Positions 8,131 to 16,992 of a stretch of 64,000 nucleotides of DNA are shown here, piece after piece (within the stretch, counting starts at the first letter, position 1; the number at the start of each line of letters is the position of its first letter). The position numbers were made by a program, and so were the translations under genes. This DNA is from Phycisphaerales bacterium UBA2421 (GTDB taxonomy: Bacteria; Planctomycetota; Phycisphaerae; Tepidisphaerales; Tepidisphaeraceae). Under the pieces are notes generated by a model, which saw nothing but the letters and a program-made list of their open reading frames with translations, was not told the DNA's origin and made no database searches. The stretch is from assembly GCA_002343075.1 (NCBI GenBank), contig DDRH01000036.1, forward strand, positions 62,001 to 126,000. Reading direction: 5' to 3'.

Positions 8131-9561
8131 TCAAATGTTCTGAAAAGCCAGCGATTCCGGCAGCCGCGGGTCTTTCACTGGGCGAAGCGGCGAGCGTGTC
8201 AGCCGCCAGACCACGCTTCCCGTGAAAATGCCGATCAGTCCCAGCAGCGATGCGACCTCTGGAAGTCCAAAGGTAAACCCGAGTTCATACTCCGGCATCA
8301 CAACCCAGACCATGTCAACTGCATGGAACACCAGAATCCAGACCGCCCAAAAAATGAGTGACGCGTTGTTGCGTTTCACATGCCGGCTCAGCAACCCTGC
8401 AAACGGAATAAGCAACCTTCCGAAAAGCAGGGCGAGAGTCCACACCGTCCAACCTCCGAGTAACTGCATCTGCTGGGGATTGGTCGTCGCGCCGCGCTTG
8501 GCAAACCAATAGGTTGTTTCGGGAATGTTTGCGTACCAGATCAGCATGTATTGGCTAAAGGCGATGTAGCCCCAGAAAAACGTGAATGCGAAGAGCCATT
8601 TACCCAAGTCATGGTAATGCTCTTTGCTGATACTGTGCTGCAGGTATCCCGCTCGCTGGAGCACCGCGGCGATTATGATGGTGGTAGCGACCATCGCATC
8701 GATCGATCCTGCGAAGTAGTAGATGCCGAAGATGGTGCTGTACCAGTCCGGGTCGAGCGACATGAACAGATCAAATGCTGCGAACGTGAAGAGTACAAAG
8801 GTGAGCAGCGTCAACGGGGCGGCGGCGAGGTTGAGCCGCTCGGTGACGGTGTGATCGCCGGTGGTATCCTGGCCGCGGGATTTGCGGATGAAATAGAGCG
8901 CAACGAGTGAGAAGAAAACAAAGTAGAAGATGATCCGGCCTGTCCAGAATGCCGGGTTCAGCCACACCATTTTGCCCATGGTGAGCGCACTCACAGGCTT
9001 CGCGCCCGGGGCCGCGGCGTGACCATCGTCGTGCGAGCCATGGGCGGCAGAATGCGCAGGTTTGGCGTGATAATCGTCACTGTGCGAGTCGGCTGCCTCA
9101 CCGTGATGCGCGGACTTCGGCCCTACAGCCGTTGATTCTTCGATCGTATGAACCCATGAACCCGTCGGATGGGCGGGCTTGGCCTGCGCCCAAGGGTAAA
9201 CATCGCCCTTGCCAGACCACGCGCAAACCACCAGCGGAATCGCCAGCAATCCCATGATCGGAATGGTGCCCGCCAGCGCCTCGGGAATCCGGCGGACGGC
9301 CACGCTCCAGCCGGCGCGGACAAGATAGTGAATCAATAGCATGAACAGACCGCCGAACGCGATGCTGAAGACATATGCGTAGCCAGTCATGTAAGCGTGA
9401 TAAAATCGCTTCAGCCCGCCGGACGACATGCTCACGCCGAGGCTAGCCAGCACCGCAACGATTCCGACAATGAGCAGCACCGTAGCAAGCCCGTTGGCCT
9501 TGCCGCTGAGCTGCAACAAATCCTTCTCGGCTGCGTGATGTTGATGATGACCGTGTGCCAC
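8131..9561 (-). CDS. actF: alternative complex III subunit ActF (quinol oxidoreductase membrane subunit)
   Basis: A 476-residue integral membrane subunit of the quinol:cytochrome c/HiPIP oxidoreductase, related to ActC but shorter in helices. It starts with a His-rich segment (GHHQHHAAEKD). First helices carry GYAYVFSIAFGGLFMLLIHYLVRAGW, a typical ActF signature. Residues about 145-185 are a His/Ala/Asp-rich loop (SAHHGEAADSHSDDYH and similar). Later helices include FFWGYIAFSQYMLIWYANIPE, again typical. The start is GTG at 9561 with AAAGAGAAAA upstream. ActF probably helps form the membrane domain that binds quinol or conducts protons. It is the sixth act gene, in the standard order. Confidence 0.92.
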   Translation of the reverse strand: MAHGHHQHHAAEKDLLQLSGKANGLATVLLIVGIVAVLASLGVSMSSGGLKRFYHAYMTGYAYVFSIAFGGLFMLLIHYLVRAGWSVAVRRIPEALAGTIPIMGLLAIPLVVCAWSGKGDVYPWAQAKPAHPTGSWVHTIEESTAVGPKSAHHGEAADSHSDDYHAKPAHSAAHGSHDDGHAAAPGAKPVSALTMGKMVWLNPAFWTGRIIFYFVFFSLVALYFIRKSRGQDTTGDHTVTERLNLAAAPLTLLTFVLFTFAAFDLFMSLDPDWYSTIFGIYYFAGSIDAMVATTIIIAAVLQRAGYLQHSISKEHYHDLGKWLFAFTFFWGYIAFSQYMLIWYANIPETTYWFAKRGATTNPQQMQLLGGWTVWTLALLFGRLLIPFAGLLSRHVKRNNASLIFWAVWILVFHAVDMVWVVMPEYELGFTFGLPEVASLLGLIGIFTGSVVWRLTRSPLRPVKDPRLPESLAFQNI

Positions 9562-9621
9562 AGGTTTTCTCTTTCGTTTCGGCGTCTTCTTTCGACTCGC
9601 TAACCAATCTCCGGCTTCCTG

Positions 9622-10413
9622 CTACTTCAACACATCCTGCTTGTCGGCCGGCACTGCTTCAGGCTTGGCAGACTGCGCGAATTGGAGTGTTCGCACATAG
9701 GCGACAATGGCCCAGCGGTCGGCTGGGGCTATCTGCGAGGCATAACTGCCCATGTTGCGAATGCCATTGGTGATCGTGTTGTAAATGTGCCCGTCAGGCC
9801 GATTGCGGCGGTCTTGATCCACCAGATTGCTTGGAGCCACCCACTGCATCCCCTGCACGCCATTGCGCGTTAGTTCATCGGCGCGCAGGTGAATTGGACC
9901 CTTGCCCTGGCCATCCTGGCCATGACATGCGGCGCAGTAGATATTGAACCGATTCTGCCCCCGGAGAAGCAATGCCTGAGCCGTTGCCGGATCATCAAGC
10001 TGTGCCTGCACCGATTGGGGAAACCGGTTGAAAAACTGCGGCTCTTGCGAGCCATTGGAAGCGGTCACCAGCGAGTAACCGTTGACGAAATGATCGTCTT
10101 CGTTCAATTGCCCGCGCGCCACAGCCCCAGCTACGGCTGGGCGCATGGCGCGATTGTCTGCAAAAAGCGGGTTGTCATCCTGCGGACGAAACTTTGTCTG
10201 GTTGTCCATGTCCTGAAAGAAATGGATCCGCGGCTCGGTGCTTGTGTTGTAGCGAGCGCGAAAAATCAGCGCAAGGGGGATCCATGAAAGGACCGCGCCC
10301 ACAATCGCTACATAGATTACGATCGGCGGAAGTTTGCGCAGCCGAAAATCCTCAAGCACGCCAGCTGGGCCATTGATGTAGTCAAACTTGGGTTGATCAG
10401 CGCCAGCGGGCAT
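9622..10413 (-). CDS. actE: alternative complex III monoheme cytochrome c subunit ActE
   Basis: A 263-residue membrane-anchored monoheme cytochrome c, thought to relay electrons from the ActA/ActB part of ACIII to an acceptor such as the oxidase. An N-terminal helix (about residues 30-51) anchors it; no lipobox is seen, unlike the lipoprotein ActE of some bacteria. The heme motif is CAACH at 160-164, and GIRNMGSYASQI supplies a candidate Met axial ligand. ATG at 10413 overlaps the actD stop as TGATG, and GGAGG lies just upstream: strong translational coupling. The C-terminus ADRWAIVAYVRTLQ is the usual cytochrome c last helix. Confidence 0.92.
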   Translation of the reverse strand: MPAGADQPKFDYINGPAGVLEDFRLRKLPPIVIYVAIVGAVLSWIPLALIFRARYNTSTEPRIHFFQDMDNQTKFRPQDDNPLFADNRAMRPAVAGAVARGQLNEDDHFVNGYSLVTASNGSQEPQFFNRFPQSVQAQLDDPATAQALLLRGQNRFNIYCAACHGQDGQGKGPIHLRADELTRNGVQGMQWVAPSNLVDQDRRNRPDGHIYNTITNGIRNMGSYASQIAPADRWAIVAYVRTLQFAQSAKPEAVPADKQDVLK

Positions 10414-11039
10414 CAGTCCTCCACCTTTTCGAGCGAGAGTGGGTTGAGTTTCTGCAACATCGAGGTCACTTCTGATTCATTAAACTTCGGATCGCGGGAG
10501 TCGATCACCACGAAGAAACGATCGTCGGTCACCCGATGAAACCGTTCGCTCTTGAACAGCGGGTTGTAGTGCATTGGCAACCGGTTCAGGATGAGCATGC
10601 CAAAGACCGCGGTTAACGCGCTAAGCAGGACCGTCGTCTCGAACATGACCGGGATATTGGCCGCCAGCGACCATACCGGCTTTCCGCTGATGAGGAACTG
10701 ATAACCTTGAAGATTTGCCATAAAGGGCGTGGGGATCTTCGAGGCATTCGTCCACCATGTCAGTGCAAGACCGCCGAGGAGGCCAGTCAGCCCGCCGCAG
10801 AGAACAAGCCAGGGGAGGACAGTCATCTTGATGCCCATCGCGCCGTCGATGCCATGAATGGGAAACGGCGAATGTACGTCCCACCTTGTGAAGCCGGCAT
10901 CGCGCACCGTCCGAGCGGCGTGCATGACATCATCGACATTCTCGAACTCCGCCATCACCGCAGCGACCTGCGGAAGCGGGCCAGCATCCTCAGTGACAGA
11001 CGCGTGCGAGGTTGGGTGTTCGGCAATTGCAGTAGACAT
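10413..11039 (-). CDS. actD: alternative complex III subunit ActD (DUF3341 family)
   Basis: A 208-residue membrane protein of the DUF3341 family, a structural subunit of ACIII. Residues about 25-65 form a soluble domain (ENVDDVMHAARTVRDAGFTR) followed by the conserved DVHSPFPIHGIDGAMGIK. Two helices follow (about 75-97 and 125-150), and the C-terminus RVTDDRFFVVIDSRDPKF is again typical. ATG at 11039 has GAAGG upstream. Its stop overlaps the actE start by one base. No cofactor motif is seen; none is expected. Confidence 0.93.
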   Translation of the reverse strand: MSTAIAEHPTSHASVTEDAGPLPQVAAVMAEFENVDDVMHAARTVRDAGFTRWDVHSPFPIHGIDGAMGIKMTVLPWLVLCGGLTGLLGGLALTWWTNASKIPTPFMANLQGYQFLISGKPVWSLAANIPVMFETTVLLSALTAVFGMLILNRLPMHYNPLFKSERFHRVTDDRFFVVIDSRDPKFNESEVTSMLQKLNPLSLEKVED

Positions 11040-11072
11040 AAGGATTTACCTTCGTTCTCTCAGATCAACCTC

Positions 11073-12575
11073 TTAAACCGCAGGGTGCGCCTTGCCGCCG
11101 GGGTGGTCGTGGGCGGTTTCATCGGGTCGATAATCGGTTCGATCCAAGTCTGGGTCGCCGTGGCCGTGAGCGTGCGCCTGTGGCATGATGCTCTTGACTT
11201 CGGCCATCGCAATGATCGGCAAAAACTTGATGAACAGTAGGAAAAGCGTGAAAAATAGCCCGAAACTGCCGGCAAGCAGGGCCAAATCAACCCATGACGG
11301 CTTAAACATGCCCCACGAACTTGATAGGAAATCTCGCTGCAGCGACGTCACGATGATGACGTAGCGCTCAAACCACATGCCAGCGTTGACGAAGTTGGCG
11401 ACTATGAACGTAATGACCAGACTATTGCGGGCCCACTTAAACCATAAGATCTGCGGGGCAAAGACGTTACATATAAACATGCACCAAAAGGCCCAGGGCG
11501 CTGCACCGAAAACACGGTTCTGAAACGCGAACTGTTCGTAATAGTGCTGGCTATACCACGCGGTGAAAAACTCGACGCTGTAGGCATATGCGACGATCAG
11601 CCCAGTCGCCAGCATGACTTTGTTCATGTTATCGATGTGCCGCAGGGTGATGATGTCTTTCAAGCCGAAAAGCGCCCGGCAGGGAATTGCGAGCGTAAGC
11701 ACCATCGCAAACCCGCCAAACACGGCACCGGCGACGAAGTAGGGCGGGAAAATCGTTGTATGCCAGCCGGGCAATTGGCTTGTGGCAAAGTCAAATGACA
11801 CGACCGAGTGTACCGAGAGCACCAGCGGCGTGCTAAGCGCGGCCAGCAGCAGATAAGCCCGCTCGTACCGATGCCAGGCGCGGCAACTGCCTGTCCAGCC
11901 GAGACTAAAGATGCCATAGAGGATCTGCTGAATACGATTCTTGCTCTTATCCCGAAGCGTCGCCAGGTCGGGAATCATGCCGACATACCAAAACAGCAGC
12001 GAAACTGTGAAATATGTGCCGACAGCGAAGACGTCCCACAACAATGGGCTGCGGAACTGCGGCCACATCGCCATCTGGTTGGGAATCGGGAATAACCAGT
12101 AAGCCAGCCACGGACGACCGACGTGAATGCCAGGAAACGTCGCAGCGCAGATGACGGCAAAGATGGTCATCGCCTCGGCAAACCGGTTGATGCTCGTGCG
12201 CCAATTCTGGCGGAAAAGAAACAAGATTGCGCTGATGAGCGTACCTGCGTGACCGATACCGACCCAGAAAACGAAGTTAACGATGTCAAAAGCCCAGGCA
12301 ACGGGCTGATTGTTTCCCCACACGCCCACGCCAGCCAGCATCAGATAGCCGATGGTGATGCCCATCAACGAAAGCAGGCCGAGCGCCCCGGCAAATGCGA
12401 GATACCACCAGCCGGGCGGTTCTTCCAATGCAATCCGGGTGACAACACGGGTAACGTCGGCAAAGCCTTTGCCGCCGACGATGAGCGGCGCGCGAATGCG
12501 CGCGTCATCGAATGTGTTATCGATGTCATCGCCATTGCGAACGGGCATGTGCGGGATGGTTGTTATCGTAGCCAT
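11073..12575 (-). CDS. actC: alternative complex III subunit ActC (NrfD/PsrC-type quinol-binding membrane protein)
   Basis: A 500-residue polytopic protein of the NrfD/PsrC family, the main quinol-binding membrane subunit of ACIII, next to the iron-sulfur protein ActB. About ten helices are visible. Typical segments are [16 protein letters not shown] before helix 1, [20 protein letters not shown] and [17 protein letters not shown], where the His and Arg residues fit the proposed quinol site. The C-terminal tail is hydrophilic and His/Asp-rich ([11 protein letters not shown]). ATG at 12575. The stop-to-start gap to the upstream actB is about 20 bases. Confidence 0.95.
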   Translation of the reverse strand: MATITTIPHMPVRNGDDIDNTFDDARIRAPLIVGGKGFADVTRVVTRIALEEPPGWWYLAFAGALGLLSLMGITIGYLMLAGVGVWGNNQPVAWAFDIVNFVFWVGIGHAGTLISAILFLFRQNWRTSINRFAEAMTIFAVICAATFPGIHVGRPWLAYWLFPIPNQMAMWPQFRSPLLWDVFAVGTYFTVSLLFWYVGMIPDLATLRDKSKNRIQQILYGIFSLGWTGSCRAWHRYERAYLLLAALSTPLVLSVHSVVSFDFATSQLPGWHTTIFPPYFVAGAVFGGFAMVLTLAIPCRALFGLKDIITLRHIDNMNKVMLATGLIVAYAYSVEFFTAWYSQHYYEQFAFQNRVFGAAPWAFWCMFICNVFAPQILWFKWARNSLVITFIVANFVNAGMWFERYVIIVTSLQRDFLSSSWGMFKPSWVDLALLAGSFGLFFTLFLLFIKFLPIIAMAEVKSIMPQAHAHGHGDPDLDRTDYRPDETAHDHPGGKAHPAV

Positions 12576-12596
12576 GTCTTCGTTTGCTCGTTTGAA

Positions 12597-15500
12597 TCAA
12601 TGATGATCGTCATGCACCCGGGCCGGTTCCTTTGACGGATTACGCACCTTGGCCAAGTGATGAGTTCTGGGACGGCTGTTAAGGTCGTCCAGTACGGCGT
12701 AGGCTCGTGGGCTGTCATTCCACTGCCGTACAGTGCTCGTTTTGTCGTTTAAGTTGCCGAACACAATCGCCTCTGTTGGGCAAGCCTGCTGGCACGCGGT
12801 GACGATTTCGCCGTCTCTCACCGTATCGTCGTCTCGCAGGCCCTGTTTCCAGGCGTTCCGCGCGGCGATCTTCGCGCTGGCAATGCGTTGGGTGCAGTAA
12901 GTACATTTCTCCATGACGCCACGCATACGCACCGTTACTTCTGGATTGAACTGCATCCAGAGCATTGGGTCGATCTGGTCCTTGGGCTGAGCGTCCGGCC
13001 AGTTAAGGTAAGGCAGCCGATATCGGCCAGCACGCGGGCCGGTTGAGTGATAATCAAAGTAGTTAAACCGGCGAACTTTGTATGGGCAGTTGTTGCTGCA
13101 GTACCGCGTGCCGATGCAGCGGTTATACACCATTGTGTTTAAGCCCTCTGTGTCATGCACAGTTGCCGCGACGGGGCACACCTGCTCGCAGGGCGCGTTT
13201 TCGCAGTGCACACACATCATCGGCTGGTGGACAACCTCGGGATTGTCATCGTTTCGATCGCCCTTGAAGTAACGGTCGATGCGCAGCCAGTGCATTTCGC
13301 GATTGACTGCAACCATTTCCTTTCCGACCACCGGTATGTTGTTCTCAGCCTGGCAGGCCACTACGCATGCGCTGCAGCCGATGCAGGCAGTCATGTCGAT
13401 GCTCATACCCCATGCGTGAGGGTGATTGAACAGATCAGGCGCGCCCGGATCTGCTTTCTCGTAGTTGGTCGGCGGGGCAAAAATCTGCAGCCGAGGTGCC
13501 GGGCCGTGCGAACCGGGGTAGGCAAACGCATCCGACTTTTGCCCGCTGGCGACGTATGCAGTGAGAGTGGCTTCGCGGACAATGCGGCCACTCTGGTGCT
13601 TCTTACCGGCGCGCTTCTCCCTGCCCGCAAAGCCGGTGTCATCCATCAGAAAGTGGTCCGTAGTAGCGACCAACTTAAATGTCTCGCCCGTCCGAGTAAA
13701 CTCGACCGGGGCAGACATGAGTGCATTGCGTGTCCGCAGCGCATATGTGTTGAACCCCACAGCAAAGACACCGGCTTCGGTGAGCCCGCCAATGTTTCCC
13801 GCCGCCGTGCGACCGAGGCCGAGCGGCAGCGTGATAACGCCCTGCGGTTGACCGGGCTGAATGTAGGCAGCAACTTCCTGTTGCTTGCCTTCAACGATTA
13901 GAGAGAGCATGTCGCCATTACTGATTTTTTGTTCCGCGGCATCTTTCAAGCTGATGAGGGCGGCATTGTCCCACGTCAGCTTGCTCAGCGGGTCGGGCAG
14001 TTCCAGTAACCAACCCAGATTGGCAAAACGGCCATCATAAACCCCGTAGTGTGGGACGAACCGCACCTCGAACGACGCCGCAGGCAGCTCGCTGAGCTTG
14101 GGCATCGAGCCTGTACCCCCAGCGACTGCGGAGTAAGCCGAGCCGGCGATCACGCCATCATGAATCACCTTTCGCCAAGCCTTCTCGTCTGCAAGCTTTA
14201 GTGTTCTGCGGACCAGCGACTGGCCATCCGTTAACGTGTCTCCAGTCAAAATCGCAAGCAGCTCAATCGTGCTCTTCGTTCCGAAGATCGGCTCAATCAA
14301 AGGCTGTGCGGTGGAGATGGTGCCGTCCCAACTTCGACCATCACCCCAACTCTCGAGATAGTGCGAGCGAGGGCAATGCCATTTGCAGGCGAGCGACGTC
14401 TCATTCTGGTAGTACGAGAAATGAATCGTCAATCCGGACGCCTTAAGCAAGTCACGGACGTTGATGTCAGCCGGCGCGTCATAGACTGGGTTACCGCCGA
14501 TGATGAGCAGAGCTTTTACTTTCCCAGCGGCGGCATCGGTGGCCATTGCAGCAAGATTGGCTGCGTCGCTGGCCGAGCGATCGGCGATTGCAACGTAGGT
14601 AACCGCAGACCCGATCGAGCCGAGCGAAGCATTGATGAGGTATGCCAGAACATGGGTTGCTGGGGATGCTTCCGGGCCAACCGCAACCACGCCGGTCTTC
14701 CCGGCGTCTTTCAGATCCTTGCTCATCGATGCAACAAACGCCTGCTCGGCTTCGCTAAGCGAAACTGCAGGCACGCCGCTCACCCCGAGCGCCGAAGCAA
14801 GTCCCGCGGCGATTACTTCCAGACGCGAGGGCTTGATCGGCAAACGGTCGTCAGCATTGCTGCCGGTGAGGCTAAACGTGGAATCGACCACATAGAGGCG
14901 ATTCATCGACTTCGCGGTGTCGGCGCTTTTGCGCCCTTTGACGAAATCATTCGCGTACCGAGTGTGGTTGGGATGGATGCCGAGGAAGTCGCAATCCAGG
15001 CTCACGATGACCGAAGCTGTGTCCAGTTTCAGCACCGACCGCCCAGCGGTACCGGTTGCCTGCTTCACGCCGAGGGCTTCATTTCCGTTTGAAAGGGGTT
15101 CGAACTCGACCCATTTTGCCTGCGGCAGCAAGGCGAGCATTCGCGCCTTCATATCATTGACTGTCGGCGACTCACTTGCTTCGCTCAGGACATAGAACCC
15201 TGCGCCAGCAGGGCAGTTTTCCTTCATGTACGCGGTGGCGGCTGTCTGCAGTTGCTCGAATGACGATTGCCTCGGCCCATCGCCGCTGCGATCGATGACG
15301 AAACGACTGCGATCGGGGTCGTAGAGTTCGAGTACGGTTGCTTGCGAATAGTGGTCGGCCGAGCCGAGCTTGCCGTTCCAAGTCATCGAAGCGGGGTGAG
15401 AGGGATTGCCCTCAATTTTGATCGGACGTCCGTCGTAGGCGGTTGCCAGGACGCCGCGAGATATGCCGCCCAACTCCCAACTCGTTGCATATTGCTCGGG

Positions 15501-15773
15501 CAAGCCGGGAATGCGGTTCCCCACCGCTGAAGCGTACGGAGCGAGATGCTCCTTTGGCCAGCGGCGACAACCGGACAGGGTCAGCCCCGAAAGCGCCATC
15601 GACGCACCCATGAGTTTCAGAAATCGACGTCGCGGCATCGACGTAATCTCAGTCGGGTTGTATCCCTGAAACTCGTTCGCGATAAGCTGCTGAATCTCCG
15701 GCGTATCCTCGGCGTGATTCAAGCTCTGCCAGAGTTGCCGACCGGTTCTTGAGTTGCTGATATTCTGGCTCAT
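12597..15773 (-). CDS. actB: alternative complex III subunit ActB (TAT-variant molybdopterin oxidoreductase-like/iron-sulfur protein)
   Basis: A 1058-residue fusion: a molybdopterin-oxidoreductase-like domain thought to have lost Mo, and a C-terminal ferredoxin domain with four cluster motifs. The clusters start at CIGCSACVVAC, CVHCENAPCEQVC, CIGTRYCSNNC and CTYCTQR...CQQACP, fitting three [4Fe-4S] and one [3Fe-4S]. The N-terminus is the extended variant Tat signal seen in this family: about 45 residues with WQSLNH, then PRRRFLKLMGASMALSG; LSGC at 66-69 also fits a lipobox. ActB would sit on the periplasmic face, wiring ActC quinol oxidation to the ActA hemes. ATG at 15773; the Shine-Dalgarno is weak. 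It follows actA. Confidence 0.95.
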   Translation of the reverse strand: MSQNISNSRTGRQLWQSLNHAEDTPEIQQLIANEFQGYNPTEITSMPRRRFLKLMGASMALSGLTLSGCRRWPKEHLAPYASAVGNRIPGLPEQYATSWELGGISRGVLATAYDGRPIKIEGNPSHPASMTWNGKLGSADHYSQATVLELYDPDRSRFVIDRSGDGPRQSSFEQLQTAATAYMKENCPAGAGFYVLSEASESPTVNDMKARMLALLPQAKWVEFEPLSNGNEALGVKQATGTAGRSVLKLDTASVIVSLDCDFLGIHPNHTRYANDFVKGRKSADTAKSMNRLYVVDSTFSLTGSNADDRLPIKPSRLEVIAAGLASALGVSGVPAVSLSEAEQAFVASMSKDLKDAGKTGVVAVGPEASPATHVLAYLINASLGSIGSAVTYVAIADRSASDAANLAAMATDAAAGKVKALLIIGGNPVYDAPADINVRDLLKASGLTIHFSYYQNETSLACKWHCPRSHYLESWGDGRSWDGTISTAQPLIEPIFGTKSTIELLAILTGDTLTDGQSLVRRTLKLADEKAWRKVIHDGVIAGSAYSAVAGGTGSMPKLSELPAASFEVRFVPHYGVYDGRFANLGWLLELPDPLSKLTWDNAALISLKDAAEQKISNGDMLSLIVEGKQQEVAAYIQPGQPQGVITLPLGLGRTAAGNIGGLTEAGVFAVGFNTYALRTRNALMSAPVEFTRTGETFKLVATTDHFLMDDTGFAGREKRAGKKHQSGRIVREATLTAYVASGQKSDAFAYPGSHGPAPRLQIFAPPTNYEKADPGAPDLFNHPHAWGMSIDMTACIGCSACVVACQAENNIPVVGKEMVAVNREMHWLRIDRYFKGDRNDDNPEVVHQPMMCVHCENAPCEQVCPVAATVHDTEGLNTMVYNRCIGTRYCSNNCPYKVRRFNYFDYHSTGPRAGRYRLPYLNWPDAQPKDQIDPMLWMQFNPEVTVRMRGVMEKCTYCTQRIASAKIAARNAWKQGLRDDDTVRDGEIVTACQQACPTEAIVFGNLNDKTSTVRQWNDSPRAYAVLDDLNSRPRTHHLAKVRNPSKEPARVHDDHH

Positions 15774-15846
15774 GAGGTTATCTGCTAAAGGCTGTCATTG
15801 CCCGACCGGATCGATCGCCCGCGGGCCGTCAAACACAACACACCTG

Positions 15847-16545
15847 TTACCGATGGCACGTCGAGCACGAAGTCATATACGCTTCGTCGTGGATCTTGTA
15901 CTTCTCCTTGATCTCCTTGCCCACGCGCAGCTGCGCTGCCAGCTCGCTTTCGCCTTCCTTGGCTTCGGGCTTGTACTGCATGTTGGTGACTTGATCGCGC
16001 GGACGGAGATGCTTCTCGGGGTTTCGGTGGCAGTCAATGCACCAGGACATGCTAAGCCGTTCGGCCTGGTAGACGACCTCCATTGTGTCGACCCGGCCAT
16101 GGCATGAGACGCACCCAACACCCGAGTTTACGTGCGCCGAGTGGTTGAAAAACGCATAGTCCGGGAGGTCGTGAACTTTCACCCACTCGATGGGCTTACC
16201 CGTTTCCCAACTCTCCTGCACCGGCTTGAGTTTCTCGCTCACATTGCGCACGCTGGTATGGCAGCCCATGCACACCTGAGTGGTGGGAATGGCGGCGAAG
16301 CCCGCATTCTCAACCGAGCTGTGGCAGTAACGACAGTCAATTCCCAACTCCCCGGCGTGCAGCGCGTGACTATAGGCAACCGGCTGTATAGGAGCGTAGC
16401 CAACGTCGATAGTGGAGCTGGAAAAACCGAATGTGACGAGCGTTGGCGCGTAAAGCCCTCCCCCCAGCACGGCTACTATCAGTACTGGGAGAGCGAAGTT
16501 GACCCAGCGAGGAAAAAGAAACCGCTTCCGTTTGCTTGCGTTCAT
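15847..16545 (-). CDS. actA: alternative complex III pentaheme cytochrome c subunit ActA
   Basis: First gene of the respiratory operon, 232 residues. An N-terminal anchor helix (about 15-37) follows a basic MNASKRKRF start. Five CxxCH heme motifs lie at residues 71, 92, 145, 169 and 227 (CRYCH, CMGCH, CVSCH, CIDCH, CSTCH), matching the pentaheme ActA of known ACIII. It would carry electrons in the periplasm between ActB and ActE or the oxidase. The ATG at 16545 is chosen because it gives a clean anchor; an in-frame TTG at 16629 would add 28 residues of unusual sequence with no Shine-Dalgarno. The ribosome binding site at 16545 is weak. Confidence 0.93.
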   Translation of the reverse strand: MNASKRKRFLFPRWVNFALPVLIVAVLGGGLYAPTLVTFGFSSSTIDVGYAPIQPVAYSHALHAGELGIDCRYCHSSVENAGFAAIPTTQVCMGCHTSVRNVSEKLKPVQESWETGKPIEWVKVHDLPDYAFFNHSAHVNSGVGCVSCHGRVDTMEVVYQAERLSMSWCIDCHRNPEKHLRPRDQVTNMQYKPEAKEGESELAAQLRVGKEIKEKYKIHDEAYMTSCSTCHR

Positions 16546-16992
16546 AGGCACCCGACGGCTGCAATTAGAAAATCCATTACCGCATCTAATATTGGACGAT
16601 CGGGCGACAGACTGCCCAGACTTCACCAAATCTGCCGCAATATAATCGATGCGGTACGGTATCTTTTCAATGTGTCAATTCGTCGCACTAGTTTCCCCCA
16701 ACTGCCCAAAGTGTGACGGCGCGTATCTTGTGCGATTCTCTCCCGACGTGCAACCCCGACAGCGCAAGAATTGAGGCGAGCGGAAACAAGGATTTTAGTA
16801 ACTGTGACTTCGCCTGCCGTGCGATTCGGCACGCGAGTTGGGCTTCAGCCTGACGGGCCTAGCTGCGCCGCACCATTCCACAATCTGAAACGGCTTGTCA
16901 TCGCACGCCGATTGGTGCACAAACCGGCCCGCGTTCGGTTAAACTTCTACAGGTCGTAAGGGGTTCGAGAGCGGATTGGTTTGGAGGAAACG
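16546..16992. other. 447-base divergent intergenic region between actA and acs
   Basis: No convincing gene. It must hold the promoters of the leftward act/cox operon and of rightward acs. On the minus strand a perfect TTGACA lies at 16678-16673, but no good -10 box sits 16-18 bases further on; TATATT occurs 28 bases downstream. On the plus strand GGAGG at 16983-16987 is the acs ribosome binding site. No terminator, tRNA or long inverted repeat was seen. Confidence 0.5.

Noticed and set aside
13155..13901. Frame of 248 codons opposite actB
   Set aside because: Antisense to the well-conserved iron-sulfur and oxidoreductase region of ActB; no family resemblance.
16673..16678. Perfect TTGACA on the minus strand upstream of actA
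   Set aside because: No -10 box at 16-18 bases; not listed as a promoter.
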